Positions 4,951 through 5,453 of a stretch of DNA of 5,453 nt are shown one piece after another. The stretch spans positions 1 to 5,453 of the forward strand of contig JALHJD010000207.1 in assembly GCA_022837185.1 (NCBI GenBank), given 5' to 3'. This DNA is from Desulfobacteraceae bacterium (GTDB taxonomy: Bacteria; Desulfobacterota; Desulfobulbia; Desulfobulbales; Desulfobulbaceae). Made by a program: the position numbers and the translations under genes. The notes under the pieces were generated by a model that saw only the letters and a list, made by a program, of their open reading frames with translations, searched no databases and had not been told where the DNA came from. Position 1 is the stretch's first letter. The number at the start of each line of letters is the position of its first letter.

Positions 4951-5265
4951 ATGGCAAAAAGTTTGGGAATTTTCGTAACAAATCCTTACGTCATGCAGCA
5001 TGTAATGGGCGTAACCAAGGCCGCCAAGGCAAAGGGCTCCAAGGTGAAAATATTTTTCACCTGGACCGGGACAAAATTATCGAAAGACCCCCAGTTTCCG
5101 GAATTGTGCAAGATAGCCGACGATGTTTCCATCTGTGTCGACAGCTATGTCAAAATGGGATACTCCGCCGACGATGTTCCGGAAGGGCTGAAAAAGGAAA
5201 AAATGGCAACCCAGACCCAGCACGGTCTGATCATTGAAGACTATGATTGTTACCTGAGCTTATAG
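4951..5265 (+). CDS. DsrE-family sulfur-relay protein
   Basis: A 104-residue cytoplasmic protein with an alternating beta/alpha pattern: a first strand SLGIFVTNPYVM, a helix HVMGVTKAAKAKGS, a second strand KVKIFFTWTG, an acidic linker (residues 44-52), and a third strand DDVSICVDSYVKMG. C62 in the third strand is the most likely counterpart of the persulfide-forming cysteine of DsrE/TusD; C53 and the near-terminal C100 (DYDCYLSL) are also present. The length suits a stand-alone DsrE-like protein. AAGGAGGG four bases before the ATG supports the start. It follows tusA by 78 bases, with a stem-loop in the gap, and precedes a second DsrE-like gene by 10 bases. TusA-type carriers and DsrE-type acceptors exchange persulfide sulfur in sulfur oxidisers such as Allochromatium vinosum, and the same is inferred here. 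Similarity to that DsrE is at fold and motif level, so it should not be read as the canonical DsrEFH subunit. Confidence 0.82.
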   Translation: MAKSLGIFVTNPYVMQHVMGVTKAAKAKGSKVKIFFTWTGTKLSKDPQFPELCKIADDVSICVDSYVKMGYSADDVPEGLKKEKMATQTQHGLIIEDYDCYLSL

Positions 5266-5275
5266 GGGGTATGGA

Positions 5276-5453
5276 ATGGAATACAAAAAGGCTATAATCA
5301 TCATACGGAACAAGGACTATGCCCTTGACGGCATGCGGTCCGCCCTTGGTCTCGCTGTGGAAAACATGTATTCGTACGCCCACCTTCTTGATACGGAAAT
5401 TGACAAGCTCGACGACAACAACCAGGACAGACTTGAAATGCTCCGCGACATGG
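5276..5453 (+). CDS. Second DsrE/DsrF-like protein, 3' end cut by the window
   Basis: The frame from 5276 is open to the window end (59 codons). It begins MEYKKAIIIIRNKDYALDG, a hydrophobic first strand, then MRSALGLAVENMYSYAHLL, an amphipathic helix and second strand, then an acidic region DTEIDKLDDNN. The pattern strand / xxDxALDGxRxALGLA / strand is that of DsrE/DsrF/TusC-type proteins, though the catalytic-cysteine region is not yet reached. The start at 5276 rather than the ATG at 5271 is chosen because AGGGGG (5264-5269) lies six bases away, while the 5271 frame stops after eight codons. It begins 10 bases after the dsrE stop, so the two are almost certainly cotranscribed and could form a DsrEF-like heteromer. 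Family membership is moderately supported from the partial sequence. Confidence 0.65.
   Translation, partial: MEYKKAIIIIRNKDYALDGMRSALGLAVENMYSYAHLLDTEIDKLDDNNQDRLEMLRDM

Noticed and set aside
4585..5001. A 138-codon minus-strand frame opposite tusA and the tusA-dsrE gap.
   Set aside because: It overlaps the well-supported tusA gene and its ribosome binding site and crosses the hairpin; its translation has no recognisable domain.
1..5453. Mobile elements, CRISPR arrays, tRNA or rRNA genes.
   Set aside because: No transposase, integrase, repeat-spacer pattern, long terminal repeats or structural RNA signature was seen in either strand.

Overview
The base composition is moderately GC-rich. 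The gene content (a YeeE/YedE transporter beside TusA- and DsrE-type sulfur carriers, plus a REC/HD-GYP regulator) suggests an anaerobic, sulfur-metabolising bacterium. My best guess is the Desulfobacterota (former Deltaproteobacteria, for example a Desulfobulbales-type sulfate reducer or sulfur disproportionator). That assignment rests on gene content and memory of similar neighbourhoods; no search was run.

Left part, minus strand (1-2993). The first 44 bases are the start of gatC (amidotransferase subunit for Asn/Gln-tRNA synthesis), running out of the window. Upstream of it, in transcription order from 2879 downwards, is a compact three-gene run: a 5-formyltetrahydrofolate cyclo-ligase (2879-2256), a histone-deacetylase/AcuC-family amidohydrolase (2284-1229, overlapping the first gene by 29 bases), and a response regulator with a c-di-GMP phosphodiesterase HD-GYP output domain (1180-125). 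All three have complete active-site motifs. The spacing suggests one operon, but the three functions have no obvious shared pathway. A promoter-like -10 box lies just upstream of the first gene.

Middle, minus strand (2926-4247). A multi-spanning YeeE/YedE (TsuA-like) sulfur-compound transporter is closed by a textbook intrinsic terminator (2964-2926) that almost touches the promoter of the folate gene.

Divergent region (4248-4614) and right part, plus strand (4615-5453). A 367-base AT-rich region separates the transporter from a plus-strand operon encoding a TusA-family sulfurtransferase, a DsrE-family protein and the start of a second DsrE/DsrF-like protein cut by the window end. It holds a near-consensus sigma70 promoter on the plus strand (TTGACA-N17-TATAAA), a weaker one on the minus strand, and a repeated 9-mer. 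It also holds a minus-strand leader hairpin predicted to bury the transporter's ribosome binding site. A long stem-loop separates tusA from dsrE.

Working model: the YeeE-family protein imports thiosulfate or another sulfane-sulfur source, the TusA-type protein accepts the sulfur as a persulfide, and the DsrE-type proteins relay it inside the cytoplasm. The transporter/TusA pairing is established for related systems. The relay through these DsrE proteins and the RNA-level control are inference.
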